NCBI GenBank assembly: GCA_964520785.1
Contig: CAZFQG010000116.1
Span: 1 to 20,341 of the forward strand
Length of the DNA stretch: 20,341 bases
Reading direction: 5' to 3'
DNA from: CAZFQG01 sp964520785
GTDB taxonomy: Bacteria; Planctomycetota; Planctomycetia; Pirellulales; Thermoguttaceae
This document shows, piece after piece, positions 17,428 through 20,341 of the stretch (positions are counted from its first letter, which is position 1; each line of letters begins with the position of its first letter). The translations under genes were made by a program, and so were the position numbers. The notes beneath the pieces were generated by a model that ran no database searches, had not been told where the DNA came from, and worked only from the letters and a program-made list of their open reading frames with translations.

Positions 17428-18408
17428 CTACGAAAACGCCCTTTCGACGGCGGCCTTCATCTTGGCGAGCCCCGTCTTCGCGACCGCGGTCGCGTCTTGC
17501 TTCCAGTATTCACGGTTAAACAGCTCCAGCGAAAGAACCCCGCGGAACCCCGTCTCGTAAAGCGTGCGGAGGATGATGCCCATAGGAGCAACCCCGTCGC
17601 CGGGGTAGACGCGGTCGGCGTCCGAGATATTCTCCCTCGAAGGATCCGCCGGGTAGTCGTTCATGTGAAAGACGAACATCCGCCGCCCGTTCAGCATCCC
17701 CAGACCGGTGAAATCGGAGCCCCCTTTGTAGATGTGATAGACGTCTAGCAGCAGGCAGGCGTCGTCTCGTCCGGCTTCCGCGGCGACATGGGCCGCCTCT
17801 CCGATGCGGTGGAGCGTCTTGGAGGGTCCCCAAAGCTCCAACTGCGGCCGGACTCCCATTTCGGCCCCCAACTCCAACAGTTGGGCGTACCACTGCGCGA
17901 TCTCCGCTAGGTCGAGGTTCTCCGCCGAGGTTGCGCCGGCCGGAGGGGCGGCGATCCGCGTCCCGCCGATCCGCGCGACCAGGTCCATGTCGCTTCGCAT
18001 CGCTTCGAACGCCGCCTTGCGTTGACCCGCGTCGGGGCTCATCCAGGGGGCGAAGCCGATCGCGCTTTCCACGGTAATGCCCCGGTCCTCGCACCGCTTC
18101 TTCAAATCGGCGGTCGTCCCTCCCTTCTCGACGTACCCGCGGATTGCGCCCAGCCACGGCTCGATGGCGTCGTACCCCGCGTCCGCGGCGACGTCGATCT
18201 CCCGGGCCAGGTCCAGCCCCTGCCCCCGGATCGTCCCCATGTTGAGCGCGTATCGAAACCCCGGCGCGCCGTCCGCCTCCGAGGCGGCCTCCGCCGCGAC
18301 CAGGGTTTTCATCGCCGAAACCCCGCATACTCCCCCCATCGCCGCTCCCAAGAACCGCCGCCGGGAACCATTCACGCAGTGCTCGCTCATCACCGGGCTT
18401 CCACTCAT
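17428..18408 (-). CDS. Exported sugar phosphate isomerase/epimerase-like TIM barrel
   Basis: A 326-residue protein of the AP endonuclease 2/xylose isomerase-like TIM barrel family (PF01261). SRRRFLG at 15-21 plus the following hydrophobic stretch is a Tat signal, so the folded protein is exported. The barrel shows GYDAIEPW, then the presumed metal ligands: Glu in PQLELWG, Asp and His in LLDVYHIYKGG, His in FHMNDYPAD and Glu in LSLELFNREYW. These fit a divalent-metal isomerase or epimerase, but the family is broad and the substrate is unknown. Starts at 18408 or at the ATG 18 nt later (preceded by GGAAG) are both possible; the longer one is given. It lies 44 bp downstream of the PQQ-propeller gene and 15 bp upstream of the sulfatase. 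Confidence 0.9.
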   Translation of the reverse strand: MSGSPVMSEHCVNGSRRRFLGAAMGGVCGVSAMKTLVAAEAASEADGAPGFRYALNMGTIRGQGLDLAREIDVAADAGYDAIEPWLGAIRGYVEKGGTTADLKKRCEDRGITVESAIGFAPWMSPDAGQRKAAFEAMRSDMDLVARIGGTRIAAPPAGATSAENLDLAEIAQWYAQLLELGAEMGVRPQLELWGPSKTLHRIGEAAHVAAEAGRDDACLLLDVYHIYKGGSDFTGLGMLNGRRMFVFHMNDYPADPSRENISDADRVYPGDGVAPMGIILRTLYETGFRGVLSLELFNREYWKQDATAVAKTGLAKMKAAVERAFS

Positions 18409-18452
18409 ATTATCGACCTATTAGCTATGTGTCGTGCCTTTTGCCGCTTCCA

Positions 18453-19793
18453 TCACTCCTTCGCGATGTCATAACACAATAGCCACGTATCATCCCGAAA
18501 GAACAATTTCCCGTCCAAGATGACCGGGTGCGCCCAGGCGGTTCCGGCCGACTCGGGCCGCGGGGGGGTGAACTCGCCTTGGACGCGATATCCAACCGGC
18601 GATGCCTCGAACATCACGACGAGGCCCCGCTCGTAGCGGAAAATCACGCGGCCGTCGGCGTAGATGACGGCGGCCGACCCCCCCTGGGGCGCCTTTTCCT
18701 GCCAGGCGATCTTCCCCGAGGCAAACTCGATGCACGTCGGATCCCCCTGGTTCCGGCCGCTCCCGCCGTAGAGATAATCTCCGACCAGCACCATTCCGCC
18801 GTGGTGGTTTTCGAACTCCCGGCCCGAGAGTTCGTAGACGTTCTCCGCGGACCAGGTGTCTCCGTCCTTGACGATTCGAATGAGCGTCGAACCGGTTCCA
18901 TAGCTGGTCGTGACGAAGACCAGGTCGTCGCGGATGACCGGGTTGCTGCACGCGGCCACCGGATTCATGCAATCGTTGTATCCCCAGAGGAACCCGCCGG
19001 TTTCGGCGTCCACGCCGATGATCCCCTTCCCGATGACTTGGACGTATTGCTTCACGCCGTGGATTTCCACCGGGACGATCGAGCAATACGCGGCCCCCTC
19101 CTTGCCCTTGTTTCCCAACGGGGGGATCGCCGTTTTCCACGCAAGGCCGCCGTCGCTCTTATTCAGGGCGACCAAAGCGGCGTCGGCGACGCCGGGCGTG
19201 CAGATCACCAGGTCGCCGTCGACCAGGGGAGACTCGCTGAATTTCCAGACGGACATCATCTTGCCGCCGAAATCCTCCACGAGGCTCTTCTTCCAGATCA
19301 GCGTTCCGTCCTTCGCGTTCAGGCAGACGACATCCCCCTCCGTCCCCACGGCGAAGACGCGCCCGTCGCGGACGCTCGGCGTGGAGCGTGACCCGTCGGA
19401 GTGCGGCGGGCCGATGGGGGTCGCCCAGCGTTCCTCTCGCGTATGCAGGTCATACGCCAACACGTACTGCGCCTTTTCGTCCGTCGGTTGGCCGTCCTTC
19501 AGAACGGGCCGGTCTCCCATCGTGTAGATCATTCCGTCCGCGATGGCGATGGAGGAGTAGCCGGTGCCGAGCGTTTCGATCTTCCAGAGCAACTCGGGTC
19601 CCCCCTCGGGCCATTCCCCGAGCAGCCCCGTCTCAGTGGAACGTTGATCGTAGTTCGGCCCGTGGAACCGCGGCCAGGCAGGGGGGGTCTCGCCGACCGA
19701 TTCGCCCGCGAACGCCGCGAATAACGGATAGAGGACCCAGGGGGCTAGCGCGCGCAAGGAGAGACTTTTTCGGTTGGAGGGGGTGTGGGACAT
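18453..19793 (-). CDS. PQQ-like beta-propeller protein, secreted
   Basis: A 446-residue protein with an N-terminal hydrophobic segment (ALAPWVLYPLFAAFAGESV) that is a signal peptide or anchor. The rest is a repeat protein of the PQQ-binding/BamB-type propeller class, with blades ending in Trp motifs: TREERWATP, DGTLIWKKS, DGGLAWKTA, TGGFLWGYN and SGKIAWQEK. WPRFHGPNYDQRSTETGL near the N-terminus is a typical planctomycete opening. No dehydrogenase residues are recognised, so a binding or scaffold role is more likely than catalysis; BamB itself is an outer-membrane assembly factor, but orthology is not implied. AAGGA is 6 nt before the ATG. It is probably the first gene of the operon with the TIM barrel and sulfatase. 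Confidence 0.9.
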   Translation of the reverse strand: MSHTPSNRKSLSLRALAPWVLYPLFAAFAGESVGETPPAWPRFHGPNYDQRSTETGLLGEWPEGGPELLWKIETLGTGYSSIAIADGMIYTMGDRPVLKDGQPTDEKAQYVLAYDLHTREERWATPIGPPHSDGSRSTPSVRDGRVFAVGTEGDVVCLNAKDGTLIWKKSLVEDFGGKMMSVWKFSESPLVDGDLVICTPGVADAALVALNKSDGGLAWKTAIPPLGNKGKEGAAYCSIVPVEIHGVKQYVQVIGKGIIGVDAETGGFLWGYNDCMNPVAACSNPVIRDDLVFVTTSYGTGSTLIRIVKDGDTWSAENVYELSGREFENHHGGMVLVGDYLYGGSGRNQGDPTCIEFASGKIAWQEKAPQGGSAAVIYADGRVIFRYERGLVVMFEASPVGYRVQGEFTPPRPESAGTAWAHPVILDGKLFFRDDTWLLCYDIAKE

Positions 19794-19963
19794 GGGATTT
19801 CCTTAAGGGGGGGGGTGTCGGGGTATATCGGGAGCGACTTCCCGGAACGTCGTCGGCCCGGCGCCATGGGGCAGGAGTCGATGCCCAAGGATACCCCATG
19901 ATGCCCCAATCCGCCGCGGATTTCAAGTAGTCACGCCATCACTAGCTCTAGCTGTGGGTGCTA

Positions 19964-19994
19964 AACCCCCATAGGGTTCATAACGCTGGGGGTT
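19964..19994 (-). terminator. Hairpin downstream of the dockerin gene
   Basis: AACCCCCA (19964-19971) and TGGGGGTT (19987-19994) form an 8-bp perfect stem with a 15-base loop, 10 bp after the stop of the minus-strand dockerin gene. On the minus strand the stem is followed by TTTAGC rather than a proper U-run, so it is a weak or non-canonical terminator. Confidence 0.5.
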
Positions 19995-20004
19995 CCTGAC
20001 CTCT

Positions 20005-20341
20005 TCAGTAAGTCGGCGCGAAACGCATCCGGCAAGGGCGCCGGGCGAATTCTCGCGGCAGGGCCAGGGTCAACCCGCCGAACACCGGAAGCAGCCATAC
20101 CCCCGGCTCCGGTACGGCGACGACGGAGACGGCACCCCAGTTGGCGCGAATGACGTCCAGATCGGCCGAATCGACGATGCCGTCGGCCGTGGCGTCGGCC
20201 GCTGCGTCGGCGGTTCCCCAGTGGGCGCGGACGAGGTCCAAATCCTCCGAACCGACCAGACCATCGCCGTTGAGATCACCGGGGAGAGCGGAGACGGAGA
20301 TGAAAACGCCCGCGTCCCGCCGCTTCCACGCCCTGGCCCCC
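20005..20341 (-). CDS. Dockerin type I / PEP-CTERM protein, C-terminal part
   Basis: Only the last 112 codons are in the window; the frame is open to the edge and the protein begins beyond it. Two dockerin type I repeats are visible: GDLNGDGLVGSEDLDLVRAHWGT and ADATADGIVDSADLDVIRANWGA. The first keeps the calcium-binding D-x-N-x-D-G pattern; the second has Ala and Thr in place of some ligands and is degenerate. They are followed by VPEPGVWLLPVFGGLTLAL and a basic end (REFARRPCRMR), which is a PEP-CTERM sorting signal: VPEP, hydrophobic helix, arginines. The protein is therefore secreted and probably processed by an exosortase encoded elsewhere. In planctomycetes such dockerin ends occur on many large surface proteins and need not imply a cellulosome. 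The hairpin at 19964-19994 follows. Confidence 0.85.
   Translation of the reverse strand, partial: GARAWKRRDAGVFISVSALPGDLNGDGLVGSEDLDLVRAHWGTADAAADATADGIVDSADLDVIRANWGAVSVVAVPEPGVWLLPVFGGLTLALPREFARRPCRMRFAPTY

Noticed and set aside
16504..17748. Plus-strand 414-codon frame
   Set aside because: It is antisense to the sulfatase and TIM barrel genes, whose motifs are unmistakable; long antisense frames are expected at this GC content.

Overview
The window is high-GC DNA that fits a member of the Planctomycetota, probably a Pirellulales-like lineage. That placement is inferred from gene content: a DUF1559 prepilin-like protein with the H-x9-DG motif, a carboxypeptidase-regulatory-like lipoprotein, a CxPxR sulfatase, a Tat-exported sugar isomerase-like TIM barrel, a PQQ-type beta-propeller, a membrane Ser/Thr kinase, and a dockerin/PEP-CTERM protein.

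Layout. Positions 1-428 hold no convincing gene. A minus-strand block (429-3991) carries, in transcription order, a sodium:solute symporter with two unusually large soluble insertions, a tiny single-helix membrane protein, and ScpB with a roughly 138-residue almost purely acidic tail. A near-consensus promoter sits just upstream of the symporter. Between the symporter and the next gene lies a small zone of apparent debris, including a truncated MNT-type nucleotidyltransferase. On the plus strand follow a secreted GH99-like protein with a C-terminal CBM9-like domain (4640-6367) and a membrane-anchored Ser/Thr kinase (6754-8448), the latter behind an almost perfect sigma70-type promoter. Minus-strand genes then encode a DUF1559 protein with its partner lipoprotein (8480-10078) and a secreted alpha/beta hydrolase (10376-11356). 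A small plus-strand lipoprotein (11587-11814) ends tail-to-tail, with a 4-bp overlap, against a TgpA-like transglutaminase. Upstream of that is a DUF58 protein; the two are separated by a 115-bp inverted-repeat element that supplies the DUF58 stop codon. The last block on the minus strand is a PQQ propeller, TIM barrel and sulfatase cluster (19793 to 15769), preceded by the C-terminal end of a dockerin/PEP-CTERM protein that runs off the window edge.

How the genes work together. PQQ propeller, TIM barrel and sulfatase are tightly spaced and probably co-transcribed as an exported module for sulfated or other polysaccharide substrates. The GH99-like protein and the symporter fit the same lifestyle of glycan foraging and solute uptake. 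DUF58 and TgpA normally accompany a MoxR ATPase, which is not in this window. I did not find a defence island, CRISPR array, RNA gene or clearly new multi-gene system. The most unusual items are the inverted-repeat element at the DUF58 stop, the ScpB acidic tail, the truncated MNT gene and the overlapping mini-membrane protein.
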